A stretch of 64,000 bases of DNA, from NCBI GenBank assembly GCA_014925825.1, contig JACGCK010000015.1:186001-250000 (forward strand), in the 5' to 3' direction. Numbering within the stretch: position 1 is the first letter of the stretch; every line of letters begins with the position of its first letter. The translations under genes and the position numbers were made by a program. Below, one piece after another: positions 47,201 through 58,752 of the stretch. The DNA is from Pholiota molesta (Eukaryota > Basidiomycota > Agaricomycetes > Agaricales > Strophariaceae). The notes beneath the pieces are model-generated. The model was not told where the DNA came from. It saw only the letters and a program-made list of their open reading frames with translations, and did no database searches.

Positions 47201-50200
47201 GCTACTGTGGAGGTAAATTCGCATATGCTCTATGGTATCAGAAAAGTTTCAAGAAAGTCTTTTTACAGTCCTTCGGAAGAGATGCGCATCTTGCCCATTT
47301 CATCCCGCAATACCGGATCTCAGCCTCCCTCTGGTCCGCCCTCCACGCCCACCGGCGCGCCGACCCAACGCAGTCCTCCATCATGGCGCAGCGCACGGAG
47401 GGCGCATGCGCGCTGATGAAAGAGATCCTCCTCCGCCAATCCGAGCCCGCCTCCAAAGCGCCGGCAGCGCGCAAGGGCTTCAGCCCGAAGGCGGTGGGGG
47501 GCAAGGCGCTGTCGCCGAAAGTGGCCAGGGTCGGGAAGGTGCTTTCGCCACGGCCAACGAGGGCGACGCGCCTGCGGGCGGTACCTGCTGCGCCGAAGAA
47601 GGCGCCGCCGGCGAAGACGAGGACGAGGGCTGCGGTACATCCTGTGACGCCGAAGGTGCCTGCGAGAATGGGTAAGATGGGTTGCGAGATGGAGTGATCA
47701 TAGTGCTGATCGTCTGTTCTTTCCTTAGCTCTACAACCGGCGGTGGTGGTGAATGCTCCTCAGACAACCCCTCGACGGTCGACAGATGGAGCGCAAACTG
47801 CAAAATCTGCCCTATTGTTCGATGATTTTGACACTTTCTTATCCCTTTTGCGTTCGTCTATTTTCTGTCGGATTTTCGCTACTCTATTGGCTGACAGTGA
47901 CCACGACAGAACTGACTGCCCGCGTGTTGGGTATGCTGTCACTCATTCTGCCGAAGGCCCATTTGCTAGAGATGACTAGGAAGCTGGCACAGCGGCAAAT
48001 AGGAACAACGAGCGAAGGTAACCCTGTCGGTGCACTTCATCATAGCGACAACTAATATATTGCGAAAATAGCCTTCGTTGCCGCGTCTCTTGACCTGGCC
48101 CATGAATACGCTATTTTAGGAAGATTGAAACGAGCGACAGCCATATTCACGCAAGCACTGGAAATCGTGCGCGGCGGCCAGACCTCGGAAGAGATAGCTG
48201 TCAGGTTCCTACTGCGCTTTGCGGAATCATTGGCCCTCCTCGAAGATGTACCCAAGAGGTAAATACTTGTCTTGTTTTGATGATGCTCTACAATATTAAC
48301 GTGTTGTTTAGCTCTAGAGTTTACCTGGAAGCTCTCGAGCTCTCGAAGCAGCTCAATATTGAGCAGAAGGCGACATCGACGCATCAGCGTATTCAAGCTC
48401 GAGCATCAGTGCTCGAGATTGCAGCTACCGCGGCCAATGTGTTTGCATTGGTGCAATATACCAAGGTATGGTTTGCAGCCTCACTTTGAAGTACCTTTCT
48501 TCTTCTAACATCTCCCAGGGCGACGTCTCTACCTCTTTGGAAGGTTTCCTGCAGTCCCTTCGCCTTTGGAATAGGGCAGTTGATACACTAGCCCGTTTAA
48601 ATCCTCCTTCGCGCTCTTCTAGTCCTCCCAGCGATTCCGATCCATTCGAAATGTCGTCTTTAAAGGATGCCTTACCTTCCGTTGGATCTACACCCCCGGC
48701 GCAAGCAGACAAAAAGGTTCCAGAACGGCGCTCGCCAATGGATGGCTTAGAATGGAGGATCTCCGAAGGCCTCCTGTCCACGATGCTGTCCTTAGCCCAG
48801 ACGTACTACCTCCGGGGCTCCGCGCGCGAGGCGGAGTACTTCGCGCGACAGGCCGCTGACCTCGCGGAGCAGTTGAACGCACCTGCCATGTGGGGTCGTG
48901 CTCTGGCGAAGCAGGGAGAGATCCAGCTGCATATGGGACGTACAGAAGATGCCCAGGTCAATTTGACGAAGGCTGCAGAGCTCCTGTCTGACGAGCAGGG
49001 CATCGACATGGCCGAGATACGACGGTTGTTTGTCGAGCTCAAATCTCGTACGGCGGAAACGGAAATGGAAGAAGAAAATACTCAACAAGTGTTGGAAGAA
49101 ACTATATCGATACTTGAGGCGTTGGATACCGCCTTCCGTCAATTTGATAACCTCGCATTTGGGTATGTGCATTTAATACAGAAACAGTCATTTCTCTGAC
49201 GCATTTTACAAGTCCACGCAGGTCACTCGGAGGATCTCCTGCAAGCAAAAAGGAGCGCCTGGAGATCTTGGCTCCCGACGTTCGGTGCTCGATTCTCTGC
49301 CAACAACGTAAGTCGATGTACCTCTGTAAGAATCCTTTTCCATCAACAAACCTATCTTTCGCCAGTATGGTCCCTGCGAGACGACCCCGGAGATGAATTC
49401 AACGCTTTGTTGCAGAAACTGATTTCAATGTCATATTCAAGCAATAATAAAGTGAGCAAAACGATCTTATACTTGAATCAGTCAATCTAACACACCTTTT
49501 TCTTTTCAGGCGCAAGAAAATGCTCTCATGGCCAAGTTGACATTACATGGTGTCTATGATCGCTTCCGAACCGACATGTTCCTGAGCTCGTTAACGGAAT
49601 CAAGTACGCTCTACCCCACCAATAAGGGAGCTAAACTCACTTCCCTATCTTCCAGCGATTGCTGTGCCTATCGGTATGGGTAGCAAAGAAGACATAAGGG
49701 CTATTGTTTCATCTATCGAGGTCATCGATGCTTTAGCCAACGCTGAAAAACTGCTATGGGCACATCTGGACTTGACGGCAACGAAGGGCAATGTCATCCA
49801 AGTCCGCGATGCAGCCATTTCATTGGTTCTCATCGGCGCATTCCGGACATCTTTGGGAGATCGAAGGGTTGATGTGCCCTCGGTCATGGTCTCCTTGTTA
49901 GGTATGTTCCATCACATGCGCTCATTTCTTGAAGACTTAGTCAAAGCTCTCTAGATGTGTCTGCTGCCTTGACATTGCGACGCGATATGCTGGAAGCAAT
50001 AGAACACAAAATTCCTCCTAAACGAGCTCCAGATGATCTGCAATGGCCAGTCCTTTCCGAAGACGGCGATCACTTACCTCGCTCGAATTCTACCGACGCC
50101 AGTTCCAAAAACCGCAGATTTGCGCTCACCCCTGTATCAGATTCCGAGGATGAAGACGACTTTGATATCAAGCCCGAAAATCTCAAGCACTACTGGGATT

Positions 50201-51940
50201 CCGTCAGGATGAGATACAAGTCGCAATGTTTGAGTCCGACCACCCTTTCTTCGCAAGATTCACTCGGACTGCCAGCTACTTGGACAGTAATCAATATCAG
50301 CGTAACACCCGACAAGAGTACGCTGTTCATCTCGAGACAGGAGGGTGGTCCCAATCCTACCAACCCTCTCATTTTTTGCATCCCATTGAAGGGAAGACGA
50401 GATCACGGCAGTGGAGACGATGACGAGAATCACCTTACATTCGATGGCGCTATTCAAGAATTGCACGACATCGTCCGGAGCAGCGATGAATGCACCAAAG
50501 CTGCGATCAGTATCAAGGCGGACGACGAAGAGGCCCGATGTAACTGGTGGAAGCAGCGTGGGCAGCTTGATTCGCGGATGCGGGAGCTTTTGGAAAACAT
50601 TGAATATTGTTGGTTAGGAGCATTTAAGGCAAGTGTTCATGATCTTTATAGCTCGTACATGTTAATGAACCTCGCCCACAGACGATCCTCAGCCCCTCAC
50701 CGACTATGTCGGCGGAGTCGATATCCGAGCTTCGGGGCCAGTTCGAGAAGGTGTTTCACCGCAGTCTTCATGTCAAGGATAATAAACCCAAAACAAAGTC
50801 AACTGGACATAAGAAAAGTACATCGCAATATCAACCTAACAACCCTACACAATTCGTATTGGACGACTCGATCATAAAATGCTTCTCAACATTGTCGCCC
50901 AAATGCCGTGATGAGGAGCTCGAAGACATCGTGTATTTCGTGTTGGACCTGTATCAGTTCCACGGCGTGCCAGTCGCGATCGCAGAAGTAGACATTGACC
51001 AATTGGTCATCGATTTAAGGGCCGTTTTGGAAGAACACGCGTCGAAAAGAACGAAGGCCTCCAAGACCCCACCGGACACAATAGATGAGCACCTGTTTCT
51101 GATCTTGGACAGGAACGTTCAAGGTCTGCCCTGGGAGAGCATGCCTATACTCCGTGGACGAAGCGTCAGTCGAATACCTGGCATCCAGTTCCTACATGAC
51201 AGACTTTCCTTCGCTCGAATCAAACGGGAATCAGCAGGCCTTGCTCAACCCGCTCAAGCGGGAGCGGTCGTGGATCCACGTAAGGGATATTATATCCTGA
51301 ATCCCAGCGGCGACCTGGGGCGGACTGAAGACCGCTTCCGTGATTGGGCGAACGACATGAAAAAGACAGGGTGGAATGGGGTAATCGGAAAGCAGCTGAG
51401 CGAGCAGCAATTCGTGGATGCTTTACAAACTCAAGATCTCGTCGTGTAAGTCATCTCACCTCGCGGCTATTACTGAGGCTGAATATTTTGTTAGATACTT
51501 TGGCCATGGTGGGGGTGAGCAGTATGTGCGATCGCATAAGATCCGCAGCCTGCCAACGTGTGCTGCCACCATGCTGTGGGGGTGTTCATCGGGAGCACTA
51601 CGTGACATGGGCGACTTCGATCGTACTGGGACACCCTATAACTACATGCTAGGGGGATGGTGAGCCGTATGATCTATTATCCACCCGCCATTACTCATGC
51701 TTTCCAAGTCCAACTCTTGTCGCCAACCTTTGGGATGTCACTGATAAGGACATTGACAAATTCTCCCAGTCTGTCTTTGACAAAATTGGCTTGGCAAGTA
51801 AAGAGCTAGACCGATCAAAAGAGAAACGCCCAAGTCCAACCTCCCTTATCGCGGCTGTCGCCCAGTCTCGCGATTCGTGTAAATTAAAATACCTAACAGG
51901 TGCAGCACCTGTCGTATACGGGATACCATTTTATCTATAA
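44286..51940 (+). CDS. ESP1: Separase (Esp1/Cut1)
   Basis: Caspase-like protease (clan CD, C50) that cleaves cohesin at anaphase onset. ATG 44286 (MPTVLSSSNKSNYRASDD); stop TAA 51938-51940. Around 20 exons give roughly 2,100-2,200 residues, normal for fungi. The N-terminal two thirds are helical, TPR/HEAT-like and poorly conserved. The C-terminal protease domain starts near 50700 and includes LFLILDRNVQGLPWESMPIL (substrate-pocket region) and KGYYILNPSGDLGRTEDRF. The catalytic His is in YFGHGGGEQY (51495-51525) and the catalytic Cys in MLWGCSSGALRDMGDFD. It ends with PTLVANLWDVTDKDIDKFS and AAPVVYGIPFYL. A low-complexity basic linker with SPKxxxxGKxLSPR-type repeats is encoded near 47480-47580. 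All catalytic elements are intact. Confidence 0.95.
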
Positions 51941-52678
51941 CTATTTATCGAACCCACTGATGTACTTTATATTATACCAGAACCTTCACATATATCTAAG
52001 TATCGATCATTTTAAATAATCCCTTTACACTGTACAGCCATTACTTCAAGGACTGTTTTCAATGGATAGAATTGGTGCATGCCATTTAAAAATCTGCTTC
52101 AAGAACGAACCGAGTCTTCATATATGAAAGTTAATGCTTGCGGTCATTACTATATCTTCGAAAGGTAATTGGAGCTGCGAAGCCGTAATCTCCAACAGGA
52201 AGAAAACTTTGAGGTTAACAGACCCACAATGTTCGATTATCGACCCAAGATTATAATATGCGCCAGGCCGTTGCGTGCAAGCTGCGTCCACAAAACTACA
52301 ATAGAACTCAGCAGACAATTTTCCAAGGTGAAAGTGAACCGTGGAGTTGGCTCTTACGATCACGTTTCGTAGTTCGAGCGGGCCGCGAGGCTCGCCACCA
52401 ATCGCTGTGCGCTTATTTGGGCGCTTGTTAACTTCGGATGGCCTTGCGACAGACTTGCACATTGTCTAGACGTACGTCGTGTTCCGATCGCATTCTTCTT
52501 CCTATTCAATCCTATTTGTGGACTCGTATAGCCTTTTTTTCGGATAGATATGATCGAAGGTAGGACCCACAATGAGCACGGATTGGGATTACAGTAAGAT
52601 CTTTCGATTCTCTGCTGTCCTGTATGGCTATAAAGGTCGAATTTTTTTCTTCTAAACAGCTACTCAAGCTAGAAAAAC
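51941..52678. other. Intergenic, no gene recognised
   Basis: 3' flank of separase and promoter of the exonuclease gene. No open frame, repeat or RNA gene that I can support. Confidence 0.5.
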
Positions 52679-53494
52679 ATGGCTCCTACCAGCATCATAC
52701 TCGTCGACACCGAAGACCTCCTGGAGAAGTGTATCGCTGACATATCTTCCACGCAATCTCGTCCAGTCACCAAGCTCGCCATAGATCTCGAAGGGGTCGA
52801 GCTTTGTCGCTTCGGACGCATTGCTCTTCTTCAGATAATCGCCGACTGCTCGCGGATTATTTGGCTTGTCGATGTCACCACCCTCGGGAAGCTCGCATTC
52901 GACCATAGCGACGCTGAAGGCCGTAGCCTCAGGCTCATTCTCGAAAGTAGGGCGACCAAAAAGGTATATACCCATGATCTGATTTATGCCTTTCTTTTTC
53001 TTTCTTTTCTTACCACTCGTTGAACTATATAGCTCTTTTACGACGTGCGCAACGACGCCGACGCCCTCTTCCATCTGTACAACATAGAATTAGCAAACGT
53101 CCATGACCTCCAGATCCTCGAGGTCGCCGTGCGACGTTCGTCCAAAATCCCCGTCCGCCTCGTCTGCGGGCTCGGCAGCGCCATCGAGCGCTACGTCCAC
53201 CCGCCCGCCGAATGGGCCCGCATCAAGAACGCCGGCGCAGCGCTCTGCTTTCCGGACAAAGGCGGCTCGTACGACGTCGTCGAGCAGCGGCCCCTCGATG
53301 CCCGCATCATCGCGTATGCGGCACAGGACGTGGGCCTGCTGTTCCAGCTAGAGCGGACCTTGGAGGACAGGATCGGGTATTTTGGGCAGAACTGGAAGGC
53401 CCGCGTGGCGAGTGTGTCTGCTGCGCGCGTGCGCGAGGCGCATGGGCCGTACAGCGGACATGGACAACACCGCGCGCTTGCCCCTGACGTCTAG
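52679..53494 (+). CDS. 3'-5' exonuclease domain protein (RNase D-like, DEDDy)
   Basis: Two exons: 52679-52963 and 53033-53494. Total about 248 residues. Exo I carries Asp and Glu in KLAIDLEGVELC; Exo II is YDVRNDADALFHLYNI with the expected Asp; Exo III is IIAYAAQDVGLLFQLE, where Tyr and Asp are four apart, the DEDDy spacing. The protein is a stand-alone exonuclease domain without HRDC or helicase parts, like the EXD1-type and other small fungal 3'-5' exonuclease-domain proteins acting on RNA or DNA ends. It is convergent with the amidase gene, with 76 bp between stops. The second exon is much more GC-rich at codon third positions than the first. Confidence 0.88.
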
Positions 53495-53570
53495 TCTACA
53501 TGTCGATTGTATTTTTCACTTGCAATTTTGATGCTATTTGATTATCTGCTTATCTGGATTGTCCTGACTA

Positions 53571-55906
53571 TCATTCCCCTGATTTCCATTGTTTCAGAGC
53601 TTCATCGACGATGTAAGTCATTCTCAGGACAGCCTCTTCCTCCAGCGTTCTCCCAACGAGTTGGAGACCAACGGGACACCCTGCGAATAGGTCCGTTTTG
53701 TCTAATGCATGTACATGGTCAGTGTTATCTGTCAATACGCATTAAAAGACTAACGGCCAAAAAAGGGACGTACAAAGTTTATAAATCGCCTCGTCCTCAT
53801 GATTATAAAACTGGTGCGGCTCCTGCGGCAAGTCAACCAGGGGATCGACATGGGTCACTGGAAACACCGATGTCGTATAGTCCATAGCGTTGCAGAGCGT
53901 GGTGTAAAATGAATCCCTGCATGCAAGCAAGATTTTTTTTTTTTTTAGCGAGCAATGAGCTTGAGAGGAAGAGGCTGCCTACGTATTCATGCCATGTGGG
54001 ACCGCTGCGTATGCCACTGCGGGCGATATAATAGCGTCGACAGGACGCCCTGTCCCAGTCTGGCTAACCGTCTTCTCCCAGTGGTCCAGATGCGACTTTC
54101 GCAGCTCGCGTTTTTCTTCGTGGAGTCTCCAGAGCTACGTGTATGTATGAGAAATAAACTTATCAGTAATGACACTGGCAAACGGAAGTGAAGCTGTATA
54201 AAATTCGCTAACATCGTATGCGTTGAGATGTTCCGGGTCATCCCCAACGAGCACCTTGACGAATGGATAGGGCGGTTCGAACTCGTAGCCTTCCGCCACT
54301 TCTTCCTCGTGCGAGGGCACCATGCTCCGGATGAGCGGTTCCCCGGATTTCGCACATTCAGTGAGGTAGTCGTGGTTGCCATCGGCGACGAATATAGTCT
54401 CCTATCGTTCTTATTGGTATGGGTGAGGACGGGCGGTATGAAGGAGGTACGCACCGCATTTTTGTATATTTCGAGATGGCGATGTGGTTTCCAATCAATC
54501 ACTATAGAACGACTGCTATCAACATATTGCAAAAGAAAAATCATGATCCAGTCCAAGAACTTACCCTTGTGTCCCATCTTCTCCAACGCCGCCTTCGTCA
54601 TCTGCATGGCTCTCACCAGCGGCGGATGGGGTTTGACGACTTCGTTGTCCCACATTATCGCGAAACACAACTGAGCACCCACGCCGCCGTGCTCACACAA
54701 ATTCCACTCTTTCTCATCCCAAGGCTTGCGGATGGTGGTGGGATCGCGATTCCATGGCTTTGCCGCTAGGACGGCCGTCATGAAGTCTTTGACCCCTGAG
54801 AGCGAGTTCGCCATCGGACCGAGGACGGAGGGGATGGATTCTTGGCCTGATAGCGCGTTGGCGGCGCCGTAGTAAGGTAGACGTGAATAGGACGGGCGTA
54901 AGGTGTATAGTCCACAGAAAGCGGAGGGGATTCTCAAGGAACTATTGGGCGTTTTAACTAAAGAAAGTCTTCAAAATTCGAAACTACTCACCCGCCGATG
55001 TCTGTACCAACACCCAGAGGACTGCCTTTCATGGCGAGCAAGGCCCCTTCACCACCTGAGGACCCGCCTGGGGTAAGAGATCGGTTGTAGGGGTTGAGAG
55101 TCCGTCCGAAGACATTGTTGTGGGTTTCGCCCCACTATCAAGGGCTATTTAATACCAGCGGTAGTTGGTGCAAACTAGTTGCTCACCATTAACGTCTGGG
55201 GCACGTTGGTGCGGACAAAAGGTACAGCTCCACAATCGTAGAGGATTTGGACGATGACGCTGTCTTCCTGCGCGTATTGACCGATGCCTGAAACGTATCC
55301 TAGCAGGTGCCCACGCGGGGCTCAATGGATAGATTCTTTTTAGAAAAATCATCACTGAACATACCCATAACCGTCTCCAGGCCTTTCATTGTAAATTGAT
55401 CTTTGGAATTATTGAGAAGGCTGTCATTATGAGTAGGGGTTTTCTTATTCACCTTTCAGCGAGATAGGAAGCCCATGCAAGGGGCCAACGACCTTTCCTG
55501 TCCTTTGAAGGATATCATCCAGCTGTTTGGCTCTTTCTAATGCACGCTCAACAAAAATCTCCGTGAGGCAATTGGTCTGGACTCGCTCAACAACGATCCC
55601 TCAGAAGGTTGATGTAAGATATCCACTCACCAGCTGATGTGCGATAATGGCACGCTTGTAGAAAGCCCTCGTTGTCTCCAGCGCCGTCCACTCGGATGTC
55701 CGAAGTTTCTGCAGGATTTCGCCCACATCTGTTGTTTCCGTAATCGCCAGCTCGCGTGAGGAAAGCAGGCCGCAGTTTGTGGGCACATCGATAACATTTG
55801 GGTGCGCGGAAATAGCATACTGCGGGAGGGTCCATTCAGGAGGAATAGAGTCTCGTTGCGCCTTGCGTTTGCGTTTGCAGAGCGCCTTCCACTCGGGCTC
55901 TGCCAT
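53571..55906 (-). CDS. Amidase (amidase-signature family)
   Basis: Start ATG 55906 ([19 protein letters not shown]); stop TGA 53573-53571. Eight or so exons. The Ser-cisSer-Lys triad is visible: Lys in [16 protein letters not shown], cis-Ser in [17 protein letters not shown] and nucleophile Ser in [18 protein letters not shown]. The C-terminus has the conserved [20 protein letters not shown]. The N-terminus ([29 protein letters not shown]) matches fungal acetamidase/general amidases (AmdS-type), with about 560 residues. Substrate not determinable; a small-amide nitrogen-scavenging role is typical of the family. An intron near 54950-54995 follows immediately after the catalytic exon. Confidence 0.9.
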
Positions 55907-56331
55907 CCTTGAATCAGGGGTTTTTGGGTGCTCTATGTGGTTGTCGATAACGGAATGACAAGATTGTGGCTGTGTTCTATTTATGGATCACACCGCGGCA
56001 CCAGCCGTTCGCGTCCATAGCCAAGCTCCAGCTGGTCAGCGGTGGGTCCGCTCCCTGATACACACCCACGACCATGACTCCAGGGTAGATCCAAAGCAAA
56101 CCCTCCAAAGAGGCCCTGCTCGTTTCGCATCATCCCGCTGATGCTACACACACCGCCGCAGCTGAAGCTATCCTTGCCATAATCCGCCACGCCGTTGCAA
56201 CGAGGTCCCTTTGTGGGCACGGGTCCATTTAAAACTGCCCCAGAGCACGAACGCTCAGAAGACCGACTGCGAGGCGTGTTCACGGCGCCAAACACACACA
56301 TCATTAACTCAACGCCGCCCAGTCAAGGTGC
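55907..56331. other. Divergent promoter region of amidase and Ser-Arg-Pro repeat protein
   Basis: 425 bp between outward-pointing genes. A short minus-strand frame (56304-55981) is present but has no support. No clear motif. Confidence 0.4.
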
Positions 56332-58227
56332 ATGGATCGAAACCCGCAACACCCGAAACCGCTCTCCTACAGAGAGCTCGCCAAGGGAGTCCTCTACAAT
56401 ACCGCTCAGCCCAACCGATCAGAGAGGGAAGAGTACGGAGGCCTCGATCCTAATGATTCTCTCGAGGAATATTTTAGTCACTACGAACCGCGTGGCTCGT
56501 TCGCCGATCTGTCAGCCGGACACCTGTATAACCCTACTTCATCGGCGCACGAAGTAGACCCACCCACTTGGCCTGCGCATGGGATGGAGAATGTGGGATC
56601 GAATGCGTCGCCTTTCAGATCATACCGACTCGAGCGTCCACCCTCTCCGGTCCTTGGGAAGCGGTACACCACAACTTATCAAGGACGGGGGCCGTCGCAT
56701 CATACTGTTGCTTCGGGTGCTCTTTTTAATCCATATGTTCGTGGACGGCTCCCAGGGGAACTAGACACCGACAGCGCACGACTTTTTGCCGACTCTTCGT
56801 TTGAGCTTTCGCGGTCCAGGAGCCAGGTCAACCATGTGTATCAACCCCCACCCACGACGAGTATGCCTCTGAAAGAGAAATTGGGACCATCGACATCCGG
56901 TAACGGACGTGATAACAAAGACGATGATAATTCTTGTAACTACTCCGTTTCGCTGGGACTTTATCACTCACAAGGGAATTTAGGCGCTGGTGGCGCATCT
57001 CGTCAGTTTAGTATTCGTTCAAATGCAAGCCATCTACAAACCGCCAATCCGAACACCGCACAAGGGGGACCCTCCATGTACATGCATCCTTCCCAGTCCC
57101 GAAGCCGTACCGACGACTCCATATATTATCACCCAAGCAGAGAGGGCACCATTCATCGAGCAGCGTCTCTTTCTCATGCGCAAAACACCGGACACCCTTC
57201 CACAGGCCACGCACGAACCGCCAGCCTGAGCCAGGGGTCCATGAGCTCCCTTGGCACCGCAACCGTCAGTCGGCACACGCCTTGGATGCAGCAAGAAAAC
57301 ATGCACGCCGCAGCGTTCGACAGCGTCCATCCCAGCCGCGCGCACAGCCCGACCGACGAGGCTATGCATCCCCACCCCAGCCGCGAGCATGCCGCGCGCG
57401 CGCCGTCCTCGCTGCATCGCTCATACAGAGGCGACCCTATGGCCCGGGGCAGCGCCCACCCCAGCCGCGCGCCGTCGCACCACGGCAGCGCCTCGCTGCG
57501 TCCGGCGTTCGCTGATGCGCACTTCCCGTCCAGCGCGCACCCGAGTCGCGTGCCCACTGTCATCCGAGACTCCGTCGCCATCCAAGAGGGACAATGGGGC
57601 GACGTCCCTCCTCAACATATCCCGAGCCGCGCGCCAACGGCGGATAAGGGGTCAGTCAGGGCCGCGGGGGGTTCCCGGCACTTCCAGACGAGCCGCACGC
57701 CGTCGGCGGCGACGCACGTGGCGCGCTTCCAAGAACAGCAGCAGATGGAGGGGTACCCGAACACCAGTCGCTCGCCGTCCGCTGCGAGTCGCGCGTCGCA
57801 GATCCAGCGCCATATGGGTGGCAGCCGCATGGGCACGCCCGCTCCGATACACGAAGAGTGGGGCACAGCGCAGGAGCACTTCGAGCACTTCGAGCAGCCC
57901 CACGGCGCCTCTAGTCGCGCGCCGTCCGCCCTGCACGCGGATGGCCCTCCTCTGCCTGTCGGAGTGCGCGCACCGTCCGCGGGAGACGATGCGGCCTCCT
58001 ACCGCAGCCGCGTGCCGTCGGAGGCGCAAGGTGCTGCGAGCCGCGCGGGTTCTGCGGCGGGGATGGCGCCGAGCGCGACGGTCGCGCGCCGCGGCCGCGC
58101 CTCCAAGCTCCGGAAGGGTAGCGGGCGCGCTCCGCCTGTTACATCGCCTGAGCCGCCTGGGAGTGCCAGCGTGTACCGGATTTCGGTTGTGGATCCGACG
58201 GATGATGGGAGGAGCCCAATTTCGTGA
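56332..58227 (+). CDS. Hypothetical disordered protein with Ser-Arg-x-Pro-Ser repeats
   Basis: An uninterrupted 631-codon frame from ATG 56332 (MDRNPQHPKPLSYRELAKG). Near the N-terminus a short phrase recurs three times: ELAKGVLYNTAQPN, DLSAGHLYNPTSS and TVASGALFNPYVR. From about residue 330 to 575 there are about eleven degenerate [HP/T/S]-SR-x-PS units (HPSRAHS, HPSRAPS, HPSRVPT, IPSRAPT, TSRTPS, TSRSPS, SSRAPS, RSRVPS and so on), then a basic end ARRGRASKLRKGSGRAPP. It is almost wholly disordered. The SRxPS units resemble targets of proline-directed or basophilic kinases, which is inference. No family recognised. The lack of introns over 1.9 kb is unusual for this window. Confidence 0.7.
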   Translation: MDRNPQHPKPLSYRELAKGVLYNTAQPNRSEREEYGGLDPNDSLEEYFSHYEPRGSFADLSAGHLYNPTSSAHEVDPPTWPAHGMENVGSNASPFRSYRLERPPSPVLGKRYTTTYQGRGPSHHTVASGALFNPYVRGRLPGELDTDSARLFADSSFELSRSRSQVNHVYQPPPTTSMPLKEKLGPSTSGNGRDNKDDDNSCNYSVSLGLYHSQGNLGAGGASRQFSIRSNASHLQTANPNTAQGGPSMYMHPSQSRSRTDDSIYYHPSREGTIHRAASLSHAQNTGHPSTGHARTASLSQGSMSSLGTATVSRHTPWMQQENMHAAAFDSVHPSRAHSPTDEAMHPHPSREHAARAPSSLHRSYRGDPMARGSAHPSRAPSHHGSASLRPAFADAHFPSSAHPSRVPTVIRDSVAIQEGQWGDVPPQHIPSRAPTADKGSVRAAGGSRHFQTSRTPSAATHVARFQEQQQMEGYPNTSRSPSAASRASQIQRHMGGSRMGTPAPIHEEWGTAQEHFEHFEQPHGASSRAPSALHADGPPLPVGVRAPSAGDDAASYRSRVPSEAQGAASRAGSAAGMAPSATVARRGRASKLRKGSGRAPPVTSPEPPGSASVYRISVVDPTDDGRSPIS

Positions 58228-58701
58228 GGGTGATGAGGGTAATGTAAATATCTGTGGTTATTGCTTGACGTGGTTTGCTCTTGTTGTATATACTGCCATC
58301 CAGCTATTGAAAAAGGTTCTGTGTATATTAAGACTACTTACATATGTATACTTAGGATGTATGATTAACCATAACTTCAGGGGACAAAAGGAATGTAGTA
58401 TATGTGATTCTAAATAAAGTATTCATATAAATGCATTTTTATTTCTGAACATCATTATTGGTTGCCTACACGTACACATATCCTCATGTGGCCCATAAGC
58501 TCCAAAAGTTCTGTGATTGAAGCTTTAAGGGTAATCGATAACGGCGCTGTTCCCAAAATAAAGGACCGTCAGTGAAAGTCGTGCATTTTGTTGGGTGGGT
58601 TTCACAGTGGACGCGAAGGCATCTGAAACGCATCCACAATGGAGATTAGAATGGGGTTGGTTGTAGCTGATTCAAACATGATGCAAATGGTCGCCCACAA
58701 T
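58228..58701. other. Intergenic, no gene recognised
   Basis: 3' flank of the repeat protein, then the promoter of the F-box-like gene. Nothing else seen. Confidence 0.5.
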
Positions 58702-58710
58702 TATATATAA
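58702..58710 (+). promoter_or_regulatory. TATA box of the F-box-like gene
   Basis: TATATATAA lies 43 bp before the ATG at 58753. Because it sits so close, the real start is that ATG; the frame before it opens with a GTG at 58714 and has no ATG. Confidence 0.5.
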
Positions 58711-58752
58711 GTAGTGGCACCCATTCGTCGCTTGTTTGCATTACAATTCCCG

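Noticed and set aside
2117..51940. Condensin and separase as a mitotic gene cluster
   Set aside because: They are 37 kb apart with unrelated genes and transposons between them; coincidence is the simpler reading.
57251..58417. 388-codon plus-strand frame and several long minus-strand frames over the Ser-Arg-Pro repeat gene
   Set aside because: They are Arg/Ala-rich shadows caused by the high GC and repetitive codons of the 56332-58227 gene; none has family-like content.
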